Source of the DNA: Thermothelomyces thermophilus ATCC 42464
Lineage: Eukaryota > Ascomycota > Sordariomycetes > Sordariales > Chaetomiaceae
Direction: 5' to 3'
Assembly: GCF_000226095.1 (NCBI RefSeq)
Contig: NC_016472.1
Location: 3,410,001 to 3,474,000 of the forward strand
DNA: 64,000 nucleotides
Notes under the pieces: model-generated
Seen by the model: only the letters and a program-made list of their open reading frames with translations
Database searches by the model: none
What the model was told of the DNA's origin: nothing
Made by a program: the position numbers and the translations under genes
Shown: piece by piece, positions 22,868-34,122 of the stretch
Position numbering within the stretch: the stretch's first letter is position 1
Layout of the letters: every line of letters starts with the position of its first letter

Positions 22868-24229
22868 TCAAGCCATGCCTGCCATCTGCAATAACCGTGT
22901 GCCCACTTTTAGGTTGGCATACTCGTAGGCCTTAGACTCCGGTGGAAACGTGCCATTAGCGGCCCACAGGTCGACTAAGGCCTGCATTGGCTCAAGCTCC
23001 TGAGGCTTGAGCAAGTCCAGCGTCGTGGCAGTCAAGATGAAGTGACTGAAGCAGCTGTTGAGCTGCTTTTCCAGGTTGAGATGATAGAAGGGCTCCACGA
23101 AGTGAGCCCAGTAAAGATGGGCGTAGACTCGAAACATCTGTAGGAAGATGGTCTTGCAGATGCCGGCGAACTCCTTGGGGAACCCGCTGCGCTTGCCTAT
23201 CCACTCGTCCGGATTGTTGAGAAGAGCACTATTGGCGATATTGGGATTGTGGGAGAAAGAGACGCTGGCGGGGTCGGTCGGGAAGATGTTGGTGTCATCC
23301 ACTTTGCTCGAGATCCACCGCTGCATCAGCACTATGTAATCGATAGCTGGCAGCTCGACGCGTTCATAACGGTCACCCGTCTTGTTAAGCCACGTGTACG
23401 AGTGGTTTCTGCACCTGGGGTCAGCATCTAGGCCACGCCGCGAGAGGGAGAGCACCTTACGGTCCGGCAGACATCCGGGGGCACGTAGTAGCATTGCAGA
23501 TACTCTTCCCGTTGGCCTCCTTAGCATATACAACATGGACAAAATTCCAAAGGTTGCGATAATGCTCAACAACTACCGTCAAGAGTCAACCATAGTTCTT
23601 GACGAGGAAGGAGGAGGAAATACCTTGGTGTGCCATCCATTCGCCCTGCTCGACCGTCTTGGGTCTGCTGCTGAGAGTCATGAAGTTACCCTTGACGATA
23701 TGCTTCGCATAGACCGGGTTGAGCCACATGGGCAAGGGCTGTGGGAGGCGATAGGACCTCAACACCTCGTCGCCCGTGGCCCCTGGGCCAGGGGTCAGAG
23801 GCAGCGAAGGCGACGCTGGCATTTGAGATGCCTTAGCTGACAAGTTGCTTGATGACTTGCTCCTCTGTGAGAGGCCCCTGGGCGGGTTGAGGTGGCCATC
23901 GTCCGAGGAAGGTGATACAGGGCTCTTCGTGCTGCCCTTGCCCGTGGCTCCCCTCAACCGGGCATTGCTAGCAAGTACGGTTAGCAACTTCGCTGCTCAG
24001 CGTTCACCGCAGGGTCGTGTAGTGGGAAGATGTGCCGTCGCAAGACCTAGGCCTGTCCCACTGTCTCATCCCGCGAACGTCATGTGAAACCCGAGAGGAC
24101 CACGGCATAGGTTTTGGCAGCGATAACCTCTTCGTAAACGACCTCTTAGGGAAAAAGAAGGAAGCAAGCATCCGCGAGGATCATGATAAGCAATGTAAAC
24201 ACTTACATTCCAGAAAACAGGTTGGACAT
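22868..24229 (-). CDS. MOB2: MOB-family kinase activator, MOB2 type
   Basis: Four exons, complement(22868..23408, 23461..23572, 23624..23967, 24207..24229), 339 residues. Exon 1 (23 nt) encodes MSNLFSG and is joined over a 239-nt intron (GTAAGT donor, GCTAAC branch, CTAG acceptor) to NARLRGATGKG. Introns 2 and 3 are 51 and 52 nt. After a Ser/Pro-rich N-terminus the Mob/phocein fold runs from EWMAHQVVEHYRNLWNF to the C-terminal LWAANGTFPP. Zinc ligands fit: Cys pair in SICNATTCPRMSAG and His pair in AHLYWAHF. VELPAIDYIVLMQRWIS and GICKTIFLQMFRVYAHLY are family signatures. MOB2 activates the NDR kinase Cbk1/COT-1 in the RAM/MOR polarity and cell-separation network. At the exon 3/4 junction two CAG acceptors lie close together; I chose the one giving AGPNHSYTWL. 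Confidence 0.9.
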
Positions 24230-24899
24230 TGCAATTGATGGTCTCGTGGAGGCCAGAACTCTGGACGTCGGCGGAAAATATCACACCTCCTTTGCGAGAG
24301 AACGGGAAGAAGAGAGCGTAGGGAGCTAGCTGGTCGGCTACCGGGCGGATGGAGGATAGAAGTCGATAGGCGCACGATTGAAGTCCGATCTTTGTGGTAA
24401 CGACTCTGTTCACGTCGAGCAATCAAATTGAATCGACCGGTCGGTTCAATTTGTCGCGCAGAACTCTTGCCGCCAGCATTTGTGGCGTCGTCGATACTAG
24501 TGGTAAGTAAGGGGAAGGAACCTGGAACAGTGAAACGCACCCAAGAGCCAATCAGTGCCAAGCAATTAGGGGGGGTTGATCCCGTTCTTGGCAGATTTGG
24601 AGTACACGTGACTGCGTGTGAAGTTGGCGGGAACACTGCCCCGCATTCGGCCGGCCTGTGAGAGAGAAACGCGTTTGCCAAGAGATCTAGTTTAACAACC
24701 TGAGTCGTATCCGTTACCTTAGGCAGTACAGAGTATAGGCCGAGATCATCCGCAAGCATTGAACAGGCAGCCACCTGCCGCTCAGACAACCAGAGCAGGA
24801 GGAGATGCCTTTAACATGTGGAATCGTGCCCCGCATTGCCAAACTGCCCTTAGCTCGGATGTTCTTTTCGATGCCCAACGTTTCGGACCCCAAAAACAG
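24230..24899. other. Divergent promoter region MOB2/POL4
   Basis: 670 bp between the chosen starts. It contains the 30-bp palindrome listed separately. No other feature is evident. Confidence 0.5.
24424..24453. promoter_or_regulatory. 30-bp near-perfect palindrome, possible dimer-binding operator
   Basis: Outer arms CAAATTGAA (24424-24432) and TTCAATTTG (24445-24453) are exact reverse complements around a centre that contains the palindrome GACCGGTC. It lies about 195 bp upstream of the MOB2 start. Symmetry is seen directly; binding by a dimeric factor is inference. No further copy was noticed in the window. Confidence 0.45.
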
Positions 24900-27332
24900 A
24901 TGAAGTCGCCGTCGCTTGGTGAGAAGGTTGCATTCTTTGATCAGCTTGAAGCTCTCGACTATGTGAGCGATGGGAACGATGAGATGGATGAAAAAGAACG
25001 AGACCACCGGGATAAGTGCCGCGCCTTCTTCGGCTCGCGAAAGAAGGCTGGAGCAGCAGCGAAGCGAATGCCTCCGACATATCGACGTCGGACGGCCTCA
25101 ATGCCTACTCCAGCTGCAACAACGCCGGCCGGTCGGATTATTGAAGCTACCCCGGCCGCTCGAAGACCTGGTATCAGAAATGCCCCCGCGGTCGAGCCGC
25201 TTCCCGCAGAGACAACATCGGTGGTTAAAGAGACACCGGTCCCAGACACTGCTCGTCCTCCACTGCCTGCAACTCTTAGGAGGAGTACAACTCTTCCGAC
25301 GCCTTCTTCACCGGCAGTTGACCAATCCCCTTCGGCAAGTACAGCGCTGCGGAAGCGGAAACGACAGCCATCAACGAAGTCGGTGCCCGAAGCGGCCCAG
25401 ATCTTCCAGGGTCTCACTTTCTTCTACGTCCCAAACAACGACATTGCCCCTGCACGGAAGTTACGCATCGGAAAGGCACAGGAGCATGGGGCTCAATGGG
25501 TCCGCAACTTGGCCAACGCGAGTCACGTTGTTGTGGACAAGCACTTGGAATACAAGGACATTGAAGGTTTACTTGGCTCTGACGCTCGGGGTTCCCTGGT
25601 CATTGTCAACGAGGAGTATCCCATTGATTGCATCTCTTTCCGCACGCTTCTCAATCCAGACCAGAGCCGCTACAGGGTCACGGGCTTCCCTGGGGTGAAG
25701 CACAAGATCGATTCTGACCAGGCCGTGCCCGAAACTTCTCAGAGTCCTCATCATTCATTGCAGGTCAAAGCACCTCGAGAATCAATCAGGCAAAGCTCTA
25801 GGCACTCCTCGTCAGATATTGAACAACCGTCTCTTCCCGGACGCGCTCGAGATACGCAGCCAGATATGGCGCACAAAAGTTCCTCTGCCATCGCTGGTAG
25901 CACATCCGAGGCTCACATCCCCCAGGCCAGTCTCTCACATCATCAGAGCTGCAACCCCACGCGCAAGGCTCCTTCTCCGCCTCCCCCAGGGACAACCAGT
26001 ACCAAGGACGAGCTGTCGGAGTGTATCGAACTCCTTCAGCAGTACAAAGATCTTCCCTTAGACGCCGAGGAGGACGATCTTCAGTCGGTCAAGGATGCTG
26101 AGGAGGCATCAGACTCCGAAATCGAGGTGAGGTCAGCGGACGAACGAGCCCACAAAAGGACGGCCAGAGCCAGCCGTACCGCAACAAAGGAGATACCCTT
26201 CGAGGAGCGCTTCGCCTGCAATCGCGGGGGGACCAAAGACAGGTCCGCCGACGCCCGAAACCCCAACGCCCATACCATCGAGATCCTCCAAAAGATGTGC
26301 GACTACTACGCACGCGTCAACGACACCTGGCGGACTCTGGCCTACCGCAAAGCCATCGCCACACTCCGGCGGCAACCCACGCGCATCACGACGGAAGATG
26401 AGGCCTTTCGTCTTCCAAACATTGGCCGGCGCCTCGCCGCCAAGATTGAAGAGATCGCCTGTACCAACAGGCTGCGCCGACTCGAGTACGCCAACGACGA
26501 GCCCCTCGACCGCATTCTCGAGCTCTTCCTCAACGTATACGACGTCGGCCTCAGCCGCGCAAACAAGTGGATCGCCCAGGGCTACCGGACACTCGACGAC
26601 CTCCGCCTCAAGGCCGACCTGACCCCGAACCAGCGCATCGGCGTCGACCACTACGACGACCTCAATTCGCGGATCCCCCGCGCCGAGGTCGCCGCCCTCT
26701 TCGCCTACGTCCGCCGCGAGGCAGCCCTGCTCGACCCGCGCGTCGAGCTGCTCGTCGGCGGCAGCTACCGGCGCGGCGCCGAGAGCTCGGGCGACGTCGA
26801 CATCATCGTCACCCGCAAGGGGACCAGCTCGTCGGCCGAGCTGGTGCCGTTCCTGGAGGAGCTGATCGCGGTGCTGACGCGCAAGGGGTTCCTGGTCGCG
26901 ACGCTCGCCGCGCTGCATGCGCAGCGCCCGGGAAAGGACGGGCCGGGGAGCAAATGGCACGGTTGTTGCGTTCTGCCACGGGAAGAGGGCCACCAACCTA
27001 GCGCTGGCGGCGGCGGCGGTAGTACTGGTGGTGAGGCTACCACGGAACAGAGGCAGGTGTGGCGCCGGATCGATTTCCTGCTGGTTCCCGAGTCCGAATA
27101 CGGCGCGGCGCTCATCTACTTCACCGGGAACGACATCTTCAACCGTAGCATGCGGTTGCTTGCGTCCAAGAAGGGCATGAGGCTGAACCAGAGGGGGTTG
27201 TACAAGGAGGTGATGCGCGGCAAGAACAGGGGGAAGGTAACCGAGGGCGAGTTGCTGGAGGGAAGGGACGAGAAGCGCATCTTTGAGTTGCTGGGAGTGA
27301 AGTGGAGAGAGCCTTGGGAGCGGTGGTGCTGA
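24900..27332 (+). CDS. POL4: Family X DNA polymerase with BRCT domain (Pol4 / Pol lambda-like)
   Basis: Single exon, 810 residues from ATG 24900 (MKSPSLGEKV); an in-frame ATG at 24816 would add 28 residues that do not look conserved. An N-terminal BRCT domain covers about residues 165-255 (IFQGLTFFYVPNNDIAPARK, QWVRNLANASHVVVDKHLEY). A Ser/Pro-rich linker follows, then the 8-kDa lyase domain (EILQKMCDYYARVNDTWRT, LPNIGRRLAAKIEEI) and fingers/palm: ELLVGGSYRRGAESSGDVDI with two catalytic Asp, and the third in WRRIDFLLVP. It ends with GMRLNQRGLYKEV and the thumb-like ELLGVKWREPWER. The enzyme fills short gaps in base-excision repair and non-homologous end joining. A 30-residue Gly-rich insert in the palm (about 26995-27040) is unusual. 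It is divergent from MOB2. Confidence 0.93.
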   Translation: MKSPSLGEKVAFFDQLEALDYVSDGNDEMDEKERDHRDKCRAFFGSRKKAGAAAKRMPPTYRRRTASMPTPAATTPAGRIIEATPAARRPGIRNAPAVEPLPAETTSVVKETPVPDTARPPLPATLRRSTTLPTPSSPAVDQSPSASTALRKRKRQPSTKSVPEAAQIFQGLTFFYVPNNDIAPARKLRIGKAQEHGAQWVRNLANASHVVVDKHLEYKDIEGLLGSDARGSLVIVNEEYPIDCISFRTLLNPDQSRYRVTGFPGVKHKIDSDQAVPETSQSPHHSLQVKAPRESIRQSSRHSSSDIEQPSLPGRARDTQPDMAHKSSSAIAGSTSEAHIPQASLSHHQSCNPTRKAPSPPPPGTTSTKDELSECIELLQQYKDLPLDAEEDDLQSVKDAEEASDSEIEVRSADERAHKRTARASRTATKEIPFEERFACNRGGTKDRSADARNPNAHTIEILQKMCDYYARVNDTWRTLAYRKAIATLRRQPTRITTEDEAFRLPNIGRRLAAKIEEIACTNRLRRLEYANDEPLDRILELFLNVYDVGLSRANKWIAQGYRTLDDLRLKADLTPNQRIGVDHYDDLNSRIPRAEVAALFAYVRREAALLDPRVELLVGGSYRRGAESSGDVDIIVTRKGTSSSAELVPFLEELIAVLTRKGFLVATLAALHAQRPGKDGPGSKWHGCCVLPREEGHQPSAGGGGGSTGGEATTEQRQVWRRIDFLLVPESEYGAALIYFTGNDIFNRSMRLLASKKGMRLNQRGLYKEVMRGKNRGKVTEGELLEGRDEKRIFELLGVKWREPWERWC

Positions 27333-27980
27333 TGCTGAGCTTGCAGAGGGTCTGCGAGGGCCATGTTAGATAGATACCCAGGTTATGAGTGAGTGGTAAC
27401 GATGAATGACCTCTGTGTCTATAGAGAATGAGGGCAGTCACATAATTATTCCCCGTTTCAGCGTGTTGTGAAACCCCCGCAACTTCTCGCGTCATCACAC
27501 GATAGAGGAAAAGCGAGCCGAAGATTCCTGATGATTCTCAGTTGTATTAAGATAAAAAGAAAAAAAACGACGAATTACCCTTCAACTCCCGTGTCCCGTA
27601 TCCCAATCATATTTATATATCTCTCCTTTGTATGCGATGCAACCCCCGAAGCCGTGACGGTCATGCGAACCAGTCGTAACGTCATCAAGCCCCAGCGATG
27701 CTGCAAGGCATAAAAAGAATCATTTCTATGTATGTACAACCGTAAAGCAGCCACACAGTGGCGGTTGTTGTTTTTTATTTGCGTGTCGTGGAACGAGTCG
27801 CAGACTCTCCAACATCATTGTTGTTGTTGTTGTTGATCCGGCAACTTATAACTTTAGTTATAAAAAAATCGAAGCAAAAAAACTTGTGGGAAACAAAAAA
27901 AAGGTAGAAAAGAAGAGAAGAAAAAGAGAAAGAAGCGATCAAGGTCCCAAAAAAAAAGAAAAGAAAAGAAAAATATTGCT
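27333..27980. other. Intergenic between convergent genes
   Basis: About 650 bp of A/T-rich 3' sequence with a short GTT repeat near 27820-27835 and several A runs. No gene seen. Confidence 0.5.
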
Positions 27981-29919
27981 TCAGCAGGCGCCGTACTTGA
28001 CGCCCCTCTTGCCGACCTCCTTGCGGCCGACGGGGCACTCGGGCAGGATCCAGCCGCGGGCCCGCTTGGCCTCGCGCTTCTCGGCCAGCTGGGGCTGGGG
28101 CATCCAGGCGTCGCGGGGCAGGGCCTTGCGGCGGGTGCCGTCGGCGGGGGCGCCGATCTCGGCCTTCCAGTGGGCGTGGCCCGGCATGGGCTCGTCGCCG
28201 GCGAGCATGCAGAGTCCCCAGAGGGCGAGACAGGCGGTCATCTTGGCCTCGTCGGGGCGGACGAGGGGGCCGAGGCCGTCGTGGACGTCGAGGTCGTCGG
28301 AGGCGGCGGCGGCGGCGGCCGCCAGCTGGACGCAGCCGACCTCGAGGAAGCCAAAGTGCGGGGTGGGCTCGGTGCCGTTGCGGACAAAGACGAGCTCGAT
28401 CTCGGTCAGGATGAAGCCGTAGCGGCAGCCGTGCTCGCGCATGGCGTGGTGCAGGTGGGCGAGGCCGCGCAGGTACTCGACGCGCTTGACGTTTCCCTCG
28501 GCGCGCATGCCCGTGTTGAAGCGGTCGAAGCTCTTGACGAGGCCGACGACGCGCGCGGTCGGCTTGCCGCCGAAGATGGCGGCGGCCGACGAGGACTCGC
28601 CCGCCGCGTTGGCCACGAACATGCAGTCGGTGGCCATGCCCAGGTTTTGGTAGGCGGCCGTCTTGTTGGGCGGGACCGAGAGCTGGAGGGGCCGCTGGGA
28701 GCAGAGGGCCAGCGCCGCGTTGAGCTTGGGCAGGTAGTGGGCCGCGTAGATGGAGTGCAGGGCCGCCTCGGTCTCCGGGTGGCGCTGGGTGGCGACGGGC
28801 GCGGGCAGGACGGCCGAGGGGATCGGGGCCGACAGGCAGGCGGCGGCGCCGGGCATGGAGAGGATGGAGGCGGCGGTGAAGTCGGTCCAGGGGCGGACCT
28901 GCCGGACGTCCCACCAGAAGTGCTTAGTGTGCGGATCCCGGAGGGGGAAGGAGAGGGTGCGGACGAGCGACGGGGCCGGGTTGGGCGCCGTGAGGTACGA
29001 GTAGAGGGTAGTGGCCGGGGCCGGGGCCACGGCCGGGGTGATGGGTGCGGCGGGGGCCAGGGGCGAGGGCGAGGCCGGCTGCGGCACGAACTGCTGGTAG
29101 AGGAACGACGGCTCGGGCTGCGGGAGGGCCTGCGGCTGGGGCGGAGGAGTCGGGCTGCTGCTGGCGCGGGCCGGGATGTAGGCAGCGGCGGCGGGGGCGG
29201 GCGGCATCTGGAAGGACGGGAAGTAGTTTTCGACGGCGACGTTGTCGAGGCTGCATGACGACGCCCGCCTCGAGTGCATGGCCGGCGTCGACGACACCGA
29301 CGACTCGCGAGTGAAGCTGACGGGAGAGCAGAGCAGAGGGGCCGGGTTGCTGTCGTCGGGGACGAAGGAGAGCGCCGAGGAGAACGAGATAGTCTCGGGG
29401 TTGGTGAGGCTGCGAGTGTGCGTGGGACGGTAGGCGCTCTTGTTGCTGTTGTTGTTGTTGTTGCTGCTGCTGCTGCTGCTGGGGAGGGCGGGCGCCGGAG
29501 AGGTCCTAGCCCGCTTGGTGGGCCGGGGAGCGACGGCCGGGGGGATCATGGCCTGGTCTTGGCTGCGGATCTTGGGCAGGAGAAGGGGCCCGTGAGTCCG
29601 GATGGGAGAGCGGGCCGGGGTGGTCCGCGCGGTGCTGGGAGCCGTGACCGAGTCGGCCGGGGACGACTCGAACGAGTACACGGAAGCCTGCGAGCTGGAG
29701 CGCGAGTGGCCGGCCTGGTATGGGACCTCGAGCAGGGACGGGTCAAAGGTGAAGCTCGGCGGGGTGGCCGGTCCGCATGATGGGAAGGTGAAGTCAAAGG
29801 TAACATCCGCTGCCAGACTGAGAGTTGGACTGCTCGTCAGCATCCCCGATGAACCCCCCCCCCCCCAAGAACCATAGGTGAGAGGTGAGAGAACAGAGAA
29901 GGGCAACTTACGTGGACAT
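27981..29919 (-). CDS. Uncharacterised fungal protein, low-complexity N-terminus and conserved-looking C-terminal domain
   Basis: Two exons, complement(27981..29829, 29912..29919), 618 residues. The first coding exon is only 8 nt (ATGTCCAC); the 82-nt intron has a GTAAGT donor and an AGCAG acceptor and contains G13 on the coding strand. The join reads MSTPTLSLAADVTFDF. Residues 1-330 are Ser/Pro/Ala/Asn-rich with Ser and Asn homopolymers, so disordered. The rest looks globular: KHFWWDVRQVRPWTDFTAAS, YLPKLNAALALCSQRPLQLS, GMATDCMFVANAAGES, RVEYLRGLAHLHHAMREHGC and RYGFILTEIELVFVRNG. The tail is basic and ends CPVGRKEVGKRGVKYGAC. I do not recognise the family with confidence; the W/R-rich and ELVF segments suggest a globular, possibly nucleic-acid-associated domain, but no function should be assigned. 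Confidence 0.8.
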
Positions 29920-30497
29920 GCTGGGCGATCGGTCAAGATGTGTGTGTCGTCTCGAACACACACACACTTACACACACACACACAGCAGATTATAGAATTA
30001 GTGTGCGAGAGAGCTCCGCGAGGAGGCAAAGGTGGAGGCCGGCTCCGTTTGGTGTAAGTGAAGGGTGGGCAAAGAGGAAGAAGAGAGGGAAGGGAGAAGG
30101 AAACGACGAGGTGGTTCGAAAATATCGACCAAGCCTCTCTCTCTCCAGACAAGTCCAGAAATCTAGGGGGTCTGAGAAGATGGATGTCTGAGGATGGACA
30201 AACAAGAGCGACGAGAAGGGGGGGGGGGGAAGAGAGGTTGTACTTATCTTCAGAGGCAGATCATGGCCGGAACCATAGGCCACAGATGGCCGCCGCGGTG
30301 CGGGCCAGGATGCATGACCCGACTCGCGGTGCGGGCTACTGGACGCGGCGGTCTGGAGACGGTTCGTGGCATGTCGCTCGTGTCAAGGTGGTGTGGACCG
30401 TAGTCGTGTGTACTCGTACCTTGTGTAGTACCGTAGCATGCGTCCGCGGGTGGATCCATGGAGATACCCCCCTCCGGGCGGTCAAGAAAAGAAAGGC

Positions 30498-30522
30498 AAA
30501 AAAAAAAAAAAAAAAAAAAAAA
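30498..30522 (+). repeat. A25 homopolymer
   Basis: Uninterrupted A run in the gene desert, followed by a GA-rich tail. It could be a retroposed poly-A relic but no body of an element is recognisable upstream. Confidence 0.7.
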
Positions 30523-31407
30523 GAAAGAGAGAGAGGGAAGCGCGGAGTGGGTACCGCGATCCCGCGCTAGGATGGAAAGCCAGAGTGACATTGATGAATC
30601 CAAACTGCAAGAGAGAATGGCAGGGTCCTTGCCTGGTACGTACCACACCTTACCTGGACTACTCCATCCTACCCGAGCTGCAGTCGCGTAGCCTTAAAAA
30701 TTTCGCACGCTGCTATTCGACGAAATATCAAATCTGAAACACGGGGTCGAGCTGCCCATTCTGTGGGGTTGTATAGGGTGTTGCGCCCAGAGAAGAGACG
30801 CCTTCCCCAGGCTTATTGAGATGACGAGGCCGGCGTAGCACAATGGCGGGTATGTACGTACCTACCCTTTGCCGCTGTGTTCGGCGGCTCTGGGCGATCT
30901 AGGGAATATCAGGTGAACCCTTGTCCGAGCCGGGCGCCTTCACGCTTCTGACTGAGTGAGCTTCATGGTTTAGAAAACTGCGGCCCCTTCCAACGCCCAG
31001 TTCATTCCTATGTTGGGGCGGGGGAAAACGAAGTATGCAATGTTGATGCAGGATATTGTGCAATCCGTAAGACTGCGGGTGACCGCTCCATGCCCAAAGC
31101 TGCACAACGAATTGAACTGCCAGTGCTATCTCGTCGAGTAGTCCAACCGTGGGGTCATGTCATCAGAGCAAAAAATCGAATGAACGAGAAAGCAAGAGCT
31201 GTTCCTGGCTTGGGCGTTGCAAACAAGGCAAGTTGAAGTGCATTCTGGAAATCTGATTGGCCCGGTGTTTCTTGCCAATGCAAGTCGCCTGCGGGCGTCT
31301 AGTGTAGTGAGTCATTTTCGAACACCTGGCACTCATTGCATTAGCGGGCTTGTCGCTGTCCGACCCCACCCCGCACGCTTCCGGGCGCCAATGGGAGGCT
31401 GAAGCCC

Positions 31408-31440
31408 GGGGCGCGCCTCTCCCGCGTCTTGGCGCGCCCC
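31408..31440. repeat. GC-rich inverted repeat (10-bp arms, 13-nt loop)
   Basis: GGGGCGCGCC at 31408-31417 is the exact reverse complement of GGCGCGCCCC at 31431-31440. It lies in an unusually GC-rich patch (about 31370-31530) inside an otherwise ordinary intergenic region. Function unknown. Confidence 0.6.
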
Positions 31441-31620
31441 GTCGCGGCTCTTCTTTGGCGTCGGGATTCACGCTTCCCGCGCGGCCGACGCGGGCGCGGA
31501 TCGCGCCCGGGACGTGGATGAGCCGGGGGCCGCAGGGCAGCCACAGATGTGGCTGACACGCCTCCGTAGTGTGCCAACGCCAACACGACCTTAATTATGA
31601 CTTCATTAAAAAAATACCAA

Positions 31621-31639
31621 TGTAATCCGTACAGTACCT
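31621..31639 (+). repeat. 19-bp direct repeat, copy 1
   Basis: TGTAATCCGTACAGTACCT, identical to 32163-32181, 542 bp away. Its core GTAATCCGTACA also occurs at 45350 and 50757. Confidence 0.75.
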
Positions 31640-32162
31640 ACACTATAATAAGCCAATGCCTGCCCAGTGAAACAATGCCATTGGGATACTGAAAATTATT
31701 AAGCCCCCCCCCGAATGGGTCTCATCAAGCGTCTCTCGCACAGACTATTCGTTGAGCATTTGTCTCGTTTCGTCTCAGGCCTTTTTTGGGCAGCTTTTGC
31801 CTTGTGACTTCGGGGGCCGCACTTAGTAAGGGGCCTCAGAGAGCATTGTTTAACCACCCTGGTCCCCGAGAGATGCGACCGAGCCCCGACGACTCCCAAG
31901 TTTATTTTTGGCCAAGACATGCATCACCAGCAGCCGCTAATCGAGATCTCTGTTCGGCTCAGTCCGCTCGGACATGGACGTATTTCGTTCCTAGGGCTGA
32001 CGTACGGTCCTGATGGCTTGCTTGAGAGCGGTTACTGAAATTGCGATTGTTTGACGAGCGCTGGAGGCAGCCCATGGTCCGGCGGCTATCTCATTTTTAT
32101 TGCCATTTTGGGAGCCGCTTAGCGGACCGCTGGCGCTTGCGGGAGCGGAATGGTATCCGTAC

Positions 32163-32181
32163 TGTAATCCGTACAGTACCT
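32163..32181 (+). repeat. 19-bp direct repeat, copy 2
   Basis: Exact second copy of 31621-31639. The 523 bp between the copies shows no recognisable ends or coding content, so a flanking target duplication is not demonstrated. Confidence 0.75.
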
Positions 32182-33774
32182 TCCCAACCCCCCCTGTTAA
32201 GGTTGGCCTATGTGTTTAGAGCGATTAGCTTAGCAAAATCCAGCCACCCCCTAACAGTCGAATGGGCAGCCGCCATCCGATGTTCTCACCTTGAGACCTA
32301 GGCGGCTGCTAAACGCCGTAGCCCGGACGTAAATCAAATCAACCCTGGGTTCGGAACACCCTACGTTCCGTGGCTGCTTTCGTAATGGCCCTCTTTCCCA
32401 GCCGTCCGCGTCAGCGCTATTTGCACAGCCTCATTCCTGCTCGCCGGGCGCTTATACGTTGAATAGTCCGCGCAAATCGGGGCCCAGGTGAAACCTCGGT
32501 GAGGCTACGCGGCTATGGACGGTGTCCGGTGAGTGTGTGTGTGTGTGGCGCGACAGGAACCATGCCACAAAGCCAAGACCCCAAGAGGCACGAAACACGA
32601 AACACGCGACCACGTGCTCCCGCGTCTTGGTCTCGGACCACCTCTCCCCGATTCGTCGGTTACCCCTTGTCCGTCGCGATGCAAGTCGCGCCCCTCGCTC
32701 AGCCAATCCGGCCCGCGCAAAGTTCGGGGTCTCACCGACACTCACCTGTCAGGTTCGCGATTCGGCCCGTCGATTGGCCATCAGCGCTCTTCCTGCTCCC
32801 GACCTCCACCCAGGGCATGACTTCTCAACCTGCAGCCTCGATAGCGGCTCCAAATGCAATGCGGAGAAAACAGAAGTTTTCTTCTCGACCCGCAACAGGT
32901 GCGGTGGGATAGTGTACAAAGAGGCGAAGCACTAGTGTGAGGGGAAGAAATTCCCGCATCCGGCAGTGTGTTTCCATCTGTTTCCTCGCATCCCGCCCCG
33001 CGACTTCCCGCCGTTTAGGTGTTTCAATCTACAAGCTTCCCAATCAGGAAAGCCACATGTACACTCACACGCTCACACCGCACACACATCAACTCGTTGG
33101 CTTCGTTTCAGGTGAGCGGTGCAGATGCATGTTGCAAGTTCCTTACATGACTCATCTATCCTCCGCCGCAGCTCGGCATATCGGAGGATCGCCATCTCTC
33201 CTTTGCCGTGCCGATGATGATGTGACGTCGGGGTTCCTGTATCACCCGCGGAGAGAACAGAGACCGAAGGGTATGCAGAGTACGGGTCGACGAGATACCA
33301 TCTGTTTTCGACCCGCCTAACCTTTGCGTTTGGACTTATACAAGTCTCTATTCTTGTTTCACGTGGAGAAAACCAAAAGAACACTACGTCAACATCAGAA
33401 CTACTACTACCAAGCAATGAGGACACCAACAAACGAGTCAACCACTCCAAAAAAAAAAAAAAAAGCCTGTTCGGAGAAAAGCCTAAGAGAACCTCCGTCA
33501 GGCCCCAAATTGAAGGCATGCACCTCCCTCTCACCTCCCTCTCACCGACTCGACATGCAAGAAGATGGAAGCGACGCTAAAAGGAAGGAAGAAAAAAAAT
33601 ACAACCCGATTCCCCTTTAGATTCCCCTTTAGCGTTGTGAGCCGCATATGATGCAGGTTGGTGGTATTGCTGTACGTATTCAGCCGGCGGTGTCCATGGT
33701 AACCCGGTCCATTTAATCCGGCGGTGAACTTTGGCGATGCCACCACGCGTGTCCCGGCGGCACCGGTGGCAACA

Positions 33775-33805
<31 letters not shown>

Positions 33806-34122
33806 TGCAAGAAAGGATTTGGCCGAAAACAAGGGTGCACGCGAATCCCACCGTTCTCTGGGCCGCTGGTCTCTTGAGAACACTGCGTCTCGCACAGAGG
33901 TCGAAGTTTTGAATGAGAGAGCCACTGAACCTTGGCTTGTCGAGTTTCCAAGACACCAAAGAAAAGGGGCCGGGACCATCGGCCAACAACATTAGTGCTA
34001 TGTAGGTAGGGAATCATGTCGTGATGGCTTTCCACAACCACAGCCAAACGACGGAGCCAACTGGCTCATGAATTGTACGATACGACTACGCTCTCCGTCT
34101 AATCAACCAGACCCAGTCCCGT

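Larger units (their letters stand above)
29920..34122. other. 4.2 kb gene desert with simple repeats
   Basis: The longest gene-free stretch. Seen in it: CA repeats (about 29956-29983), an A25 run (30498-30522), a GC-rich hairpin (31408-31440), a 19-bp direct repeat (31621 and 32163), a TG run (about 32531-32548) and A and T runs near 33451 and 33791. Open frames here are short, have erratic codon use and resemble nothing. No transposase, reverse transcriptase or long terminal repeat was recognised. Confidence 0.55.

Noticed and set aside
28170-29258. Long plus-strand open frame (362 codons)
   Set aside because: Antisense shadow of the uncharacterised gene; Gly/Arg/Val-rich product.
31640-32162. 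Transposable element between the two 19-bp repeats
   Set aside because: No inverted ends, coding content or target duplication could be shown.
29920-34122. Hidden genes or virus-derived elements in the desert
   Set aside because: Frames are short with erratic codons; no polymerase, integrase or capsid-like motif was seen.
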